From assembly GCA_030691225.1 (NCBI GenBank), contig JAUYES010000419.1, positions 1 to 8,583 on the forward strand: 8,583 nucleotides of DNA, written 5' to 3'. Position numbers and translations under genes: made by a program. The notes under the pieces were generated by a model. The model did not search any database and was not told the DNA's origin. It worked only from the letters and a program-made list of their open reading frames with translations. Origin of the DNA: Holophaga sp. GTDB taxonomy: Bacteria; Acidobacteriota; Holophagae; Holophagales; Holophagaceae. Within the stretch, counting starts at the first letter, position 1; the number at the start of each line of letters is the position of its first letter. Below are positions 1 to 6,447 of this stretch, in pieces.

Positions 1-2
1 GC

Positions 3-32
3 GCCGCTCCCAATGTGGAGGCCAAGCCATGA
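3..32 (+). CDS. C-terminal end of an upstream gene (partial)
   Basis: The frame starting at base 3 reads AAPNVEAKP and stops at TGA 30-32. That TGA overlaps the ATG of the next gene in an ATGA junction, the same junction used by most genes downstream. Nothing can be said about the product from nine residues. The call rests only on the repeated overlap pattern and on the absence of a stop in this frame up to the window edge. The same bases carry the GGAGG ribosome binding site of the next gene (16-20). Confidence 0.4.
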   Translation, partial: AAPNVEAKP

Positions 33-523
33 GCACTCACAAGGAACGGATCGCCGCCGCTGCAAAATCAATGAGGGTGAGCCCTCGCCTGATCGAATCC
101 GCTCAATTCGTGAGCAGGAACGCACCGCCGGAAATCTCACAGGCCATTGTTTCCGGTGATCTTACGATGAACATTGCCGTGGGAATCGCCAAGCTGCCTG
201 TGAAAGCCCAGGGGCAAGTGTTGGCTCTTGTCCATGACCCCAAGGCCATGAAGGAAACCGCCAAGCGCCTGATCGCAGAGCACAAGCCGCTTCCCAAGCG
301 CCTATCTGTGAGCCGTGATGCGCTCTTAGTGTTGATCTGTGCCACGTTCCCATGGACCCGGTGCTTCGTGTCTTCAGACGGTGAGGGTGAGCCTCCAGAA
401 TCCAGAATGGCCCCGCTTGTGGCTCTCGAAAGGCAGTTGTGCAATGAGGAGCCCTATCAGGTGGAGCACTTTATCGAAGCGCTTGAGGATTGCGTGAAGG
501 CCCATCAAGAGGTGGAGCCATGA
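29..523 (+). CDS. ParB-like DNA-binding protein lacking the nuclease domain
   Basis: This is a 164-aa protein. Residues about 6-65 (key stretch VSPRLIESAQFV, then VSGDLTMNIAVGIAKLP) resemble the helical DNA-binding part of ParB/RepB-type plasmid and phage proteins. There a helix-turn-helix is followed by a segment stating that the product of a 'gene/egg' count is used for repeated IA.LP motifs. The ParB N-terminal nuclease/CTPase domain is absent. It could lie in the gene that ends at 32, or this may be a stand-alone HTH protein. The C-terminal half (about 95-164) is unrecognised and contains the cysteine-bearing ICATFPWTRCF stretch. The start at 29 is supported by GGAGG at 16-20 with seven-base spacing and by ATGA coupling. 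It sits first in the visible replication operon, so a role in replication initiation, partition or regulation is inferred. Family assignment is moderate because it rests on motif recall, not alignment. Confidence 0.6.
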   Translation: MSTHKERIAAAAKSMRVSPRLIESAQFVSRNAPPEISQAIVSGDLTMNIAVGIAKLPVKAQGQVLALVHDPKAMKETAKRLIAEHKPLPKRLSVSRDALLVLICATFPWTRCFVSSDGEGEPPESRMAPLVALERQLCNEEPYQVEHFIEALEDCVKAHQEVEP

Positions 524-879
524 CTACCAATGATGAAATTCGAGCCGCTCTTCAGAAGGCTCTTGTCTCTCGCGATCTGCCCGACTATCCCATCAAGAAC
601 GTTCACGCCCGATTGATGGCCGCCCTTTGGAGGATGGCCGCCGATGACTTCCTAGAACTGCACCCGACAGCTTGGGAAGAGGCCCGACTTGAAGAAATTA
701 CAGGGCTCGGGGCTCGTTACCTTTCTCTGACGATGGAGGTTCACACCTGGGAGAAACACGGGTGCCGAGCCATTGACTTCGTATTCCCTACTTTCTTCGG
801 TGCGAAGCTCACGCCCCATTACGAGAACGAAGACGGGGAGATGGTGTCCGAAGAAGACGCCGAAGAGGGTCCAAAATGA
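520..879 (+). CDS. Hypothetical protein, 119 aa, in the replication operon
   Basis: The product is not recognised. The ATG at 520 overlaps the previous stop (ATGA) and is preceded by AGAGGTGGAG at 508-517. An in-frame TTG at 490 would add ten residues but lacks this coupling. The protein is soluble-looking, helical in the first two thirds (DEIRAALQKALV, HARLMAALWRMAADDFLEL, WEEARLEEITGLGARYL), then has a short hydrophobic/aromatic stretch (IDFVFPTFFGAKL). It ends in a strongly acidic tail (NEDGEMVSEEDAEEG). The acidic tail and its place directly before the primase suggest a small accessory factor of the replication module, such as a protein partner or DNA mimic. That is inference from context only. 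Confidence 0.75.
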   Translation: MTTNDEIRAALQKALVSRDLPDYPIKNVHARLMAALWRMAADDFLELHPTAWEEARLEEITGLGARYLSLTMEVHTWEKHGCRAIDFVFPTFFGAKLTPHYENEDGEMVSEEDAEEGPK

Positions 880-2015
880 CGGCCCCTTTGATGTTGGAGC
901 ATATGGGCCAGGAGCAACAAAGCACCGGGAACCCGCGCCAAGACTTGATGGACAAGGCAAAGCCGAATGAATCCTGCCTAAAATCTACTTCGCCTCTACT
1001 CCGGTGCTCATTTTTCGACCACGCTCGCGACAACAAACCCAGGAGCAAGGCGGGAACCTGGGAGCAACTGAAGCCAATCCTGGCAAGGGTGTACAAGCCT
1101 GGAACCCCTGGCGACAAGCGATCCATGCCTGCCATTTCCCCGGCGTTCTACCCGCCAGGTGTGACCCGAGGCCGTGACAACGCTTCCGGGGTGGGCTTGC
1201 TCCTCCTGGACTTCGACAATTCCCGCGAAGAGGTAATCCCTGGTGAGCTCTATCAGGACGCCCGCACGGGTGAGCCCACGGCCCGCCCCAAGACGCGCAA
1301 AGTCCGCACTGAGGAACCTGTGACCATGGCCGAAGTGATGGCCGCCCTTGATTGTGCTGGGGTTGCCTCCGTGGCCTGGACTACCTGGAGCGCTTCTCCC
1401 GATTGGGAGAAGTTCCGAGTGCTGATCCCTTTGGCCGCGCCCGTTCCCGTTGATACCTGGGAGCGGGCCTCTGAACTAGCCTTGACCCGCCTGGGGCTGG
1501 ATCCATTCCGCCGTGGCCTTGACGCTCCAGTGCTCCACAATCCCGCCGCCCTGGCCTTTCTGCCGGGTAGTCCGGACCCTTGCACCATTCGCCGCGCTGA
1601 AACGTCCGGAGTGATCTTCACGCTTCGATGGGATGCTCTGCCCGCTGCTCTCCCTGCTGATCTGGCACCATGGCAGGCCGAAGTTATGGCAGAGCGCCAG
1701 GCCGAACGCACACGCGGGGATCAATGGTGGAGCGCCTATCGTGTGAATGGCCGCCCCGTGGACTTTCAAAGCCTTGACCTAGCTTCGATCTTGGAGGCTC
1801 GTGGAATCAAGGTGGGACCGCCGCGCCCGTTCAAGTCCGGCACCAAGCGCCGCGCCTGCTGTCCATGGGCGGGTGAGCATACCGGTGGGGTAGACGATGA
1901 CGCTGCCGTGCTGATCCACACGCCGAACACATGGCCTTCCTTCCGGTGCATGCACTCCGGTCATGCCCACATGGGCCTGCGTGACTTGATCGAATGGGCC
2001 TGGGGGCGACCATGA
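876..2015 (+). CDS. AEP-type DNA primase with C-terminal zinc ribbon
   Basis: This 379-aa protein has the layout of primases of the archaeo-eukaryotic superfamily found in phages and integrative elements. An N-terminal TWEQL region (about 61-72) is followed by the metal-binding motif LLLLDFDN (108-115; D112 and D114). Next come a TTWSASPDWEKFRVLIPL segment (169-186) and NPAALAFLPGSPDP (222-235), typical of the third conserved block. A C-terminal putative zinc ribbon uses C329 (CCPW), H335 (EHT), C358 (RCMH) and H360 or H363. By family knowledge it would make primers for element replication, with the helicase encoded next. The position where relatives usually carry the motif II histidine (S-H) appears to be S172-A173-S174, so catalysis may be altered. 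ATGA overlaps tie it to both neighbours. The family assignment is fairly firm; activity is inferred. Confidence 0.8.
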   Translation: MTAPLMLEHMGQEQQSTGNPRQDLMDKAKPNESCLKSTSPLLRCSFFDHARDNKPRSKAGTWEQLKPILARVYKPGTPGDKRSMPAISPAFYPPGVTRGRDNASGVGLLLLDFDNSREEVIPGELYQDARTGEPTARPKTRKVRTEEPVTMAEVMAALDCAGVASVAWTTWSASPDWEKFRVLIPLAAPVPVDTWERASELALTRLGLDPFRRGLDAPVLHNPAALAFLPGSPDPCTIRRAETSGVIFTLRWDALPAALPADLAPWQAEVMAERQAERTRGDQWWSAYRVNGRPVDFQSLDLASILEARGIKVGPPRPFKSGTKRRACCPWAGEHTGGVDDDAAVLIHTPNTWPSFRCMHSGHAHMGLRDLIEWAWGRP

Positions 2016-3577
2016 CGAAGAAAATTAACGTCCCGGAGGGTGAAGCCAAGGCCAGAGAATCCGCCCGGCATCGTGCCCTCAAGCTTGGAATGGCGGAATA
2101 TACGCTTTGGCATGCGCAAGAAAATGGCCCACCGCAAGGATTTGCCAGCTATCCCAAAGATGGGCACATGGAGCACGTTGAACTGAAGGCCAGCGCGGGC
2201 CGCCAGCACCTTTCAGGACTTGTCTGGAAGGCCACTGGTGAGGCACTCAGCCGCCAGGATCTAGACGGAACCTTGGATGGACTGGAGGCCGCCGCGATCC
2301 ATGACGGCCCGCGCCTTCCGGTACATGTTCGGGTGGCAGACCTGGGGAACCGGATCTATCTGGACCTCTCAGACGATGCCTGGCGCGTGGTGGAAGTGAC
2401 CGCGCAAGGGTGGCGAGTGATGCCGGGAGAGCAAGCGCCGGTAAGGTTCCGCCGTCCGAATGGAACCCAGGCCCTTCCTGTACCAGAGCAGGGCGGGAAC
2501 TTGGCAGACCTTCGCCGCTTCATTCATTCCGATGATGCGGGCTTTGTTCTGGCCTCTGCCTGGCTCCTGGGAACGATGACCGATAGGGGAGCCCAGCCGG
2601 TGCTTTCCATCGGGGGAGAGCATGGAAGCGCGAAGTCCACCTCTACCCGTGTGCTTCAGCGCATGGTGGACCCACGCGGGGGGGCTCTTCGCTCTGCTCC
2701 AAAAGGGGATCGTGACCTTGCCATTGCTGCCCGAAATTCCTGGATCGCCAGCTTCGATAACCTTTCCAGAATTCCTCCGGACCTGGCAGACGGGCTCTGC
2801 CGATTGAGCACGGGAAGCGCCTTTAGCACTCGCCAGCTCTACACAGACGGGGAAGAAAGTATCTTCGCTGCCCGCCGCCCGGTGATCTTAAACAGCATTG
2901 TCGATGTGACGAACAGACCGGACTTGTCAGACCGAACCGTTTCAATGCAGCTTCTTCGCATTGGTGAGGCCCAACGAATCGAGGAAGGGGCTTTCTGGCC
3001 TGCCTTTGAAGAGGCCCGCCCGCGCATCCTGGGAGCGCTGCTCACGGCCCTTGCGGGTGCTTTGGCGCGATGGGATACCACCAAGCCGGAACGCATGCCC
3101 CGAATGTCAGACTTCTATCGTTTGATCCTTGCCGCCGAACCGGACATGCCATGGACGCCGGGTGAGTTTGAAGCCGCATGGAAGGCGATGGAAGAAAGCG
3201 CCGTTGAAAACGTGCTCCAGGCCACGCCCCTTTCATCCGTGCTTATGCCCATCTTGGAGGCCCGTGGGAAGTGGAAGGCTCCAGCTTCGGAACTGCTCCG
3301 GACGCTGAATTCTGCCCGCCCTCTGGGAACAGAGCCGGACGGATGGCCCCAGACACCGCAGGGCCTTGTGGGAGCGCTTCGCCGCCTATCTCCCACGCTC
3401 GAAAAGGTGGGTTGGCATGTTCGCCTTGGGGTGAGAGACACCACGGATGCCCATGGACGCCTGGTGCTCATCGTTCGCTCTGAAGCCATGGCCGAACGGG
3501 CTGGAATCTTGGAGCACGAAGCGGGGATGACCCTAGTTCAAGCCGAGGATTTAGCCGCTCTGGAGGCCGCGTCATGA
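2012..3577 (+). CDS. Replicative helicase-like P-loop ATPase (SF3/AAA type)
   Basis: This is a 521-aa protein. The ATG at 2012 overlaps the primase stop; an in-frame ATG at 1994 has no ribosome binding site. The Walker A region is GGEHGSAKST (201-210), an AK variant of GK seen in relatives in integrative elements. Walker B is WIASFDN (244-250), with the DN ending typical of SF3-like ATPases. Residues VILNSIVDVTNRPDLSDR (291-308) fit sensor 1 plus a candidate arginine finger R308. The N-terminal 190 residues are an unassigned domain, and the C-terminal 100 may be a winged-helix part. Known relatives sit directly after AEP primases and unwind DNA for element replication. Here the two genes are translationally coupled, so a primase-helicase pair is the natural reading. 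Confidence is high for the ATPase fold and moderate for helicase activity. Confidence 0.82.
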   Translation: MTKKINVPEGEAKARESARHRALKLGMAEYTLWHAQENGPPQGFASYPKDGHMEHVELKASAGRQHLSGLVWKATGEALSRQDLDGTLDGLEAAAIHDGPRLPVHVRVADLGNRIYLDLSDDAWRVVEVTAQGWRVMPGEQAPVRFRRPNGTQALPVPEQGGNLADLRRFIHSDDAGFVLASAWLLGTMTDRGAQPVLSIGGEHGSAKSTSTRVLQRMVDPRGGALRSAPKGDRDLAIAARNSWIASFDNLSRIPPDLADGLCRLSTGSAFSTRQLYTDGEESIFAARRPVILNSIVDVTNRPDLSDRTVSMQLLRIGEAQRIEEGAFWPAFEEARPRILGALLTALAGALARWDTTKPERMPRMSDFYRLILAAEPDMPWTPGEFEAAWKAMEESAVENVLQATPLSSVLMPILEARGKWKAPASELLRTLNSARPLGTEPDGWPQTPQGLVGALRRLSPTLEKVGWHVRLGVRDTTDAHGRLVLIVRSEAMAERAGILEHEAGMTLVQAEDLAALEAAS

Positions 3578-3738
3578 CCTCAAAACTCGGAACATCTGCC
3601 CCAGTGACAAAATGTCCAGGCTCGATTTATCCACGCAAAGGCCCGCAAACACTAAGCCAAACGAAGCCTGGAAGGTGCACCACGCCCGCGCCTCTACTCC
3701 GGATATACGGGAAAGCTTCAAAACGGGTGCTCCGATGA
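3574..3738 (+). CDS. Small basic protein, 54 aa, bridging helicase and HTH gene
   Basis: This ORF begins MTSKLGTSAPVTK and ends with KASKRVLR. Its ATG at 3574 overlaps the helicase stop (ATGA), with GGAGG at 3562-3566 as a good ribosome binding site. Its TGA (3736-3738) forms another ATGA with the ATG at 3735 of the HTH gene. It therefore fits exactly into the chain of coupled genes and explains an otherwise empty 157-base gap. The product is basic, rich in K, R, P, T and S, with two cysteines (CPGS and RCTT) and no predicted membrane segment. Function is unknown. Alternatively it is only a leader ORF whose translation delivers ribosomes to the HTH gene, or the HTH gene really starts at 3612 in the other frame. 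Confidence 0.5.
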   Translation: MTSKLGTSAPVTKCPGSIYPRKGPQTLSQTKPGRCTTPAPLLRIYGKASKRVLR

Positions 3739-4037
3739 AGGCCGATCTTCCCTCCTTTCAAGTAGAGATGGAGAGGACCTTCCGCGAGGTATTAGCCGAC
3801 CCAACAGACGCCCACTGGCTGGCAAAACTTGTGGTGTCCCGAATAGGCGAGGAGCTAGCAGGGCAAAGCATCCCCGCCAGAGTGTTTTTGTGGACTGCCG
3901 ATCAGGACCAGAGGGTCCATGCCCTCATCCGCAATGGAGTGCCTCCCAGCGTTGTCGCAGCGCATTTGGGTATATCGCGTTCAACCGTTTACAGGGCCGA
4001 CAAGAGAGAACTTTACCGGATTCGGAAGGCTAGCTGA
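3735..4037 (+). CDS. Helix-turn-helix regulator, Mor/C-like
   Basis: The protein is 100 aa from the ATG at 3735, which overlaps the stop of the 54-aa ORF. An in-frame ATG at 3612 would give 141 aa, but it has no visible ribosome binding site. Residues 66-90 (RNGVPPSVVAAHLGISRSTVYRADK) form a clear helix-turn-helix of the kind also seen in resolvases. Together with the preceding AKLVVSRIGEELAGQSIPARVF (30-51), an IP-containing turn before the R-rich helix, the arrangement recalls the Mor/C transcription activators of Mu-like phages. That family call is from memory of the pattern. It closes the replication module, with a 107-base gap before the next gene, so it may activate or repress a promoter in that gap. 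A plain HTH_7-type DNA-binding protein is the alternative. Confidence 0.7.
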   Translation: MKADLPSFQVEMERTFREVLADPTDAHWLAKLVVSRIGEELAGQSIPARVFLWTADQDQRVHALIRNGVPPSVVAAHLGISRSTVYRADKRELYRIRKAS

Positions 4038-4144
4038 ATTAGTCGCGCCAACCTCCAACACGTGCAACACCCGCGCCTCACACTTAAGCAGTCGGGGGAT
4101 GAACCCTGGCCCATTTGCAGCCTAACCGCTGCCCTGGAGAAGAG

Positions 4145-4729
4145 ATGGCAATGAATTTAGAGAGAGCCCTTCGGATGGTCCGAGACTCCGAGCGGGGTGA
4201 GTTGGAACACTTAACTCCCGAACAACGGCAGACACTTTCTGCGGCAAGTGAGGCCCGCGAGGAACTGGAGCAGGCCCAGGCTGCCTTTGAAGAGTTAGCC
4301 GGGACTCCCAGCGAAGACGAAGCCATGGCAAGACTGGCGAAGGCCGAGAGGATGGCCCCCTTGCGATTGAAGCAGGCCGAGCCGATCAGGGACTTGATTG
4401 CCGAAAGTCGGCGAGAGGCGGCCAACGTGAACCGTCGGCTCCGTACATACCGGCTGACTGCTCTCCGCTTTCTGGGATACCACTTGAGCCAGGAGGCCAT
4501 CGCCAAATTAAACAGGGAGCAATTAGACAGCCTCCACGTGGCATACGCTCACCGCCTCATGTTTTCGGAGGGCATCGGATCATGGAAGGACTTTCTGGCT
4601 GAGGCATTCCCTGCCCCCGCTAAGGATGATTGGCAACCGGCCCTTGAGGCTTCAGAGGTGCAGCTGGGTGCTTTCCTTGAGTCGCATGACCTATACGGTC
4701 CCAGGAGCCGCAAGGGGGTTGGGCGATGA
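4145..4729 (+). CDS. Coiled-coil protein of unknown function, 194 aa
   Basis: The start at ATG 4145 follows GGAGAAGAG (4136-4144). A second in-frame ATG at 4151 is equally possible, and a TTG at 4115 is unlikely. The N-terminal half is charged and heptad-like (LERALRMVRDSERGELEHL, then ASEAREELEQAQAAFEELAG, then EDEAMARLAKAERM), so it is probably a coiled coil up to about residue 100. The C-terminal half is a compact helical domain with conserved-looking aromatic residues (RFLGYHLSQEAIAKLN, LHVAYAHRLMF, SWKDFLAEAFP). No catalytic motif is seen. It opens the second gene block and its stop overlaps the next start, so it belongs with the phage-like small genes. A structural or DNA-organising role is possible but unproven. 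Confidence 0.72.
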   Translation: MAMNLERALRMVRDSERGELEHLTPEQRQTLSAASEAREELEQAQAAFEELAGTPSEDEAMARLAKAERMAPLRLKQAEPIRDLIAESRREAANVNRRLRTYRLTALRFLGYHLSQEAIAKLNREQLDSLHVAYAHRLMFSEGIGSWKDFLAEAFPAPAKDDWQPALEASEVQLGAFLESHDLYGPRSRKGVGR

Positions 4730-5019
4730 CCGACAAGGTTATTGAAACCACCCGAAAACCATCCGGCGCTGCCGCCATGGGGGCTGGACCTGGTAGACCC
4801 AAGGGATGCCAAAACAAAACCACGGTAGAGGTCCGCACCGCCCTAGAACAGTGCTTCAAGAAACTGGGTGGCGTGGAGTTCCTTCGGAAATGGGCCGAAG
4901 TCAACCCTGGTGAGTTCCTCAAGCTCTGGTCGAAGCTGCTCCCAAGAGACCTCCGCATCGATGGCCGATTAAGCCTTGAGGATTTGATTGATGGCGTGAA
5001 TCGCCGGGTGCAGCCATGA
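4726..5019 (+). CDS. GRPKG-type phage protein, possible small-terminase-like
   Basis: This is a 97-aa protein coupled by ATGA to both neighbours. Residues about 20-34 read GAGPGRPKGCQNKTT, the glycine/basic signature found at the N-terminus of small phage and mobile-element proteins that are often encoded just before a large terminase. It is followed by VEVRTALEQCFKKLGG, WAEVNPGEFLKLWSKLLPRD and a C-terminal LSLEDLIDGV. Known relatives are mostly annotated as hypothetical or as terminase small-subunit-like, with DNA binding implied by the basic N-terminus. No large terminase is present here, which would fit a satellite that redirects a helper's packaging motor. That role is inference; the GRPKG family resemblance is reasonably clear. 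Confidence 0.7.
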   Translation: MTDKVIETTRKPSGAAAMGAGPGRPKGCQNKTTVEVRTALEQCFKKLGGVEFLRKWAEVNPGEFLKLWSKLLPRDLRIDGRLSLEDLIDGVNRRVQP

Positions 5020-5282
5020 CCCCTGACAACCAATTCACACCCCAGCAGAAGAGCCTCATCCTGGACGCCCTAGAGATCGCGGGTGGAATCGGCCTGATCC
5101 AGGCCCCAGAGGTTAGCGCCCGCACGATCATTGGCCTGTTCAGTCTGCTCCCCAAGGACATCCGTGAGCAACTCGAAAGGGATCTTTTTGGGGAATCTCA
5201 ACCCGCGCCTGTGTGCCCCGTGAATATGCGCGGAAGGCGCATGAAACCTAAGTCTGAGGAGGACACCCCATGCCTGCGGTAA
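5016..5282 (+). CDS. Hypothetical protein, 88 aa
   Basis: The ATG at 5016 overlaps the preceding stop, and the gene runs to TAA 5280-5282, overlapping the next gene by 13 bases. The product is helical (FTPQQKSLILDALEIAGGIGLI, then SARTIIGLFSLLPKDIREQLERDLFG) with a basic, low-complexity C-terminus (NMRGRRMKPKSEEDTP). That tail is encoded by the bases that also provide the GAGGAGGA ribosome binding site of the next gene, so it may be under little selection. LFSLLPKDIR resembles WSKLLPRDLR of the preceding protein, a weak hint of shared ancestry. No family is recognised. Confidence 0.68.
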   Translation: MTPDNQFTPQQKSLILDALEIAGGIGLIQAPEVSARTIIGLFSLLPKDIREQLERDLFGESQPAPVCPVNMRGRRMKPKSEEDTPCLR

Positions 5283-5479
5283 GGAGGCTGAAGACCCAAG
5301 AGGATGTTCGATTCGCCTTGTCTTCGATCTATCGCCAGCTTGAGGCTGAGACCATCGATATTCCACGCGCCAAGGCGATGATTTACTGCGCTCAAACGAT
5401 CAGTCGGGTGCTGTCAGAGCACACGCTTGAGGAGCGGGTCAAGGCCCTGGAAGCCTCTACGCTGCGGATGGCGTTATGA
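5270..5479 (+). CDS. Small helical phage-type protein, 69 aa
   Basis: The ATG at 5270 has a strong ribosome binding site, GAGGAGGA at 5256-5263. The protein begins VRRLKTQEDVRFALSSIYRQLE and continues AETIDIPRAKAMIYCAQTISRVLS, with a final EERVKALEAS coiled-coil-like helix. Small proteins with this plan (a basic start, an 'ED.R.AL...YR' helix, a turn with 'I....AK.....Q.....L', then a leucine-zipper-like end) are common in phage and satellite operons, to my recollection, and have no agreed function. The gene overlaps both neighbours (13 bases upstream, ATGA downstream). A regulatory or scaffold-adapter role would be a guess. Confidence 0.72.
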   Translation: MPAVRRLKTQEDVRFALSSIYRQLEAETIDIPRAKAMIYCAQTISRVLSEHTLEERVKALEASTLRMAL

Positions 5480-5715
5480 GCAGCATAGAGAAGCGGATTG
5501 AAAACCTAGAAGCCGAGACTGACCTCGCCCCTCTTTATCTCTTCTTCAGCACGGAGGCGGACTTGGAGGCGTGGCATGCACAGAACCCAGATGACGGAAG
5601 GACGCGGTATCTCATCGTTACTGGCGTTCCACATGAAATGCCTCTCCCCACAGATAGGGGCTACTCAGCCCTTCCCTTGCAGGCTCAAGCCTGCCCCACG
5701 CGGAGGAAACAATGA
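5476..5715 (+). CDS. Hypothetical protein, 79 aa, N-terminal coiled coil
   Basis: The ATG at 5476 forms an ATGA overlap with the previous stop. The protein starts MSSIEKRIENLEAE, a short coiled-coil heptad run. A compact alpha/beta segment follows (LYLFFSTEADLEAWHAQNPD, then TRYLIVTGVP), and the end is disordered and proline/cysteine-containing (ACPTRRKQ). The preceding protein ends with a similar ERVKALEAS helix, so the two could pair through these helices; that is inference. The order (zipper-ended protein, then zipper-started protein) is itself suggestive of a complex. No enzymatic motif is visible. Confidence 0.7.
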   Translation: MSSIEKRIENLEAETDLAPLYLFFSTEADLEAWHAQNPDDGRTRYLIVTGVPHEMPLPTDRGYSALPLQAQACPTRRKQ

Positions 5716-5963
5716 GCAAGCGCGAGACTTGGAAAGCACACGCCATTAGCCAGCTAGGAAACGACACTCTCAGCACGGCAAGGAAGGGCTTGAGCCGCCT
5801 TAAAGACCCTGGCTTAGCCCAAGCACTAGCCCGAACGGGACTAGGAAACCACAAAGCCGTGATTGAAGCCATTGCCCAGGTTGAAAGGGATCTTGCTTCA
5901 ACAGAGGGCGACCTCCCCGGCAGCGATCCCGTCGCGAATCGGATGTTCCCAAACTCGAAATAG
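5712..5963 (+). CDS. Small protein resembling the C-terminus of phage scaffold-type proteins
   Basis: This 83-aa protein is coupled by ATGA to the preceding gene and is last before the terminator. Residues about 38-83 (ARTGLGNHKAVIEAIAQV, then SDPVANRMFPNSK) resemble a segment found at the C-terminus of many phage capsid-assembly scaffold-type proteins. That segment has a GLGNHP motif followed about 30 residues later by A..MFP near the end. Such proteins are normally much longer, so this would be a mini-version keeping only the capsid-contacting end. In a satellite this could influence a helper's capsid assembly. The motif resemblance is from memory and the function is inferred. The alternative is an unrelated small helical protein or a prophage remnant. 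Confidence 0.6.
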   Translation: MSKRETWKAHAISQLGNDTLSTARKGLSRLKDPGLAQALARTGLGNHKAVIEAIAQVERDLASTEGDLPGSDPVANRMFPNSK

Positions 5964-5992
5964 AGCCATGACGAACAGGTATGGCCAGAGTT

Positions 5993-6028
5993 GACCCGCT
6001 GGAATAACCCCAGCGGGTCTTTGCTTTC
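5993..6028 (+). terminator. Rho-independent terminator of the main operon
   Basis: GACCCGCTGG (5993-6002) pairs perfectly with CCAGCGGGTC (6010-6019) around a 7-base loop and is followed by TTTGCTTTC. It lies 30 bases after the stop of the last operon gene and separates the main operon from the three small ORFs that follow. Confidence 0.85.
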
Positions 6029-6041
6029 AATCCCAGGCATT

Positions 6042-6060
6042 GCCCCTCTCTCCAAGGGGC
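6042..6060 (+). promoter_or_regulatory. Short hairpin upstream of the first accessory ORF
   Basis: GCCCCT (6042-6047) pairs with AGGGGC (6055-6060) across a 7-base loop. It precedes the ribosome binding site at 6076-6080 by about 15 bases. There is no T-tract, so it is not a terminator. It could modulate translation or be incidental. Confidence 0.25.
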
Positions 6061-6084
6061 CTATGGTTGGAAGTCGGGAGTGAC

Positions 6085-6237
6085 ATGTCCAGGACACCGG
6101 AAGAACTCAGGAAGTTGTTGGAACAGCACCAGAAGGATCTGATCTCGCTAGGAGTCAGTAAGGAGTCAGCGGAACTTTTGACCAACCTGGACCGGGAAGA
6201 GAACCTGGAAGCATTCAGGGAACCAGAGCACATCTGA
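6085..6237 (+). CDS. Small acidic accessory protein, 50 aa
   Basis: The ATG at 6085 follows GGGAG (6076-6080). A longer reading from ATG 6040 passes through a hairpin and lacks a ribosome binding site. The protein is charged and helical (MSRTPEELRKLLEQHQKDL, then SKESAELLTNLDREENLEAF) with no membrane segment or enzyme motif. The opening TPEE helix loosely recalls the TPEF/SPEF segments of the next two ORFs. A 10-base inverted repeat (6067-6076 and 6239-6248) brackets the gene. Function is unknown. Being small, acidic and after the operon terminator, it may be an antitoxin-like or phage-inhibitor-like cargo gene, but nothing in the sequence proves it. Confidence 0.55.
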   Translation: MSRTPEELRKLLEQHQKDLISLGVSKESAELLTNLDREENLEAFREPEHI

Positions 6238-6261
6238 ACGACTTCCAAGGAGAGGGCTCCG

Positions 6262-6447
6262 ATGACCGATCAAGACTCACCCCAGAACTCAGACGAGAAT
6301 TCGAAGCCTCGTTCCTTGGTGGAATGGTCCAAGACTCCAGAGTTCAGGGAAGGATGGATGGCGATCCTGGCAAAGAACGAGGCCAAACCCTCCATTTACA
6401 GCCCTGGCTACGAGGCACCCGGCTCCGAGAGCAGAGAGTCAAAATGA
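6262..6447 (+). CDS. Small accessory protein with TPEF segment, 61 aa
   Basis: The ATG at 6262 is preceded by AAGGAGAGG (6247-6255). The first 18 residues are disordered and acidic (TDQDSPQNSDENSKPRS). A short helical segment follows (VEWSKTPEFREGWMAILAKN, residues 20-39), then a Ser/Pro/Gly-rich tail. The segment aligns by eye with residues about 46-66 of the next protein (YIRSPEF and following). The stop overlaps the next start as ATGA. This is a short linear-motif-type protein with no recognised family. The shared segment suggests a duplicated interaction motif, which is inference. Confidence 0.6.
   Translation: MTDQDSPQNSDENSKPRSLVEWSKTPEFREGWMAILAKNEAKPSIYSPGYEAPGSESRESK

Noticed and set aside
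991..3702. 14-mer CGCCTCTACTCCGG repeated at 991-1004 and 3689-3702
   Set aside because: Only two copies occur, both inside coding sequence and in different contexts; in a window this size that can be chance.
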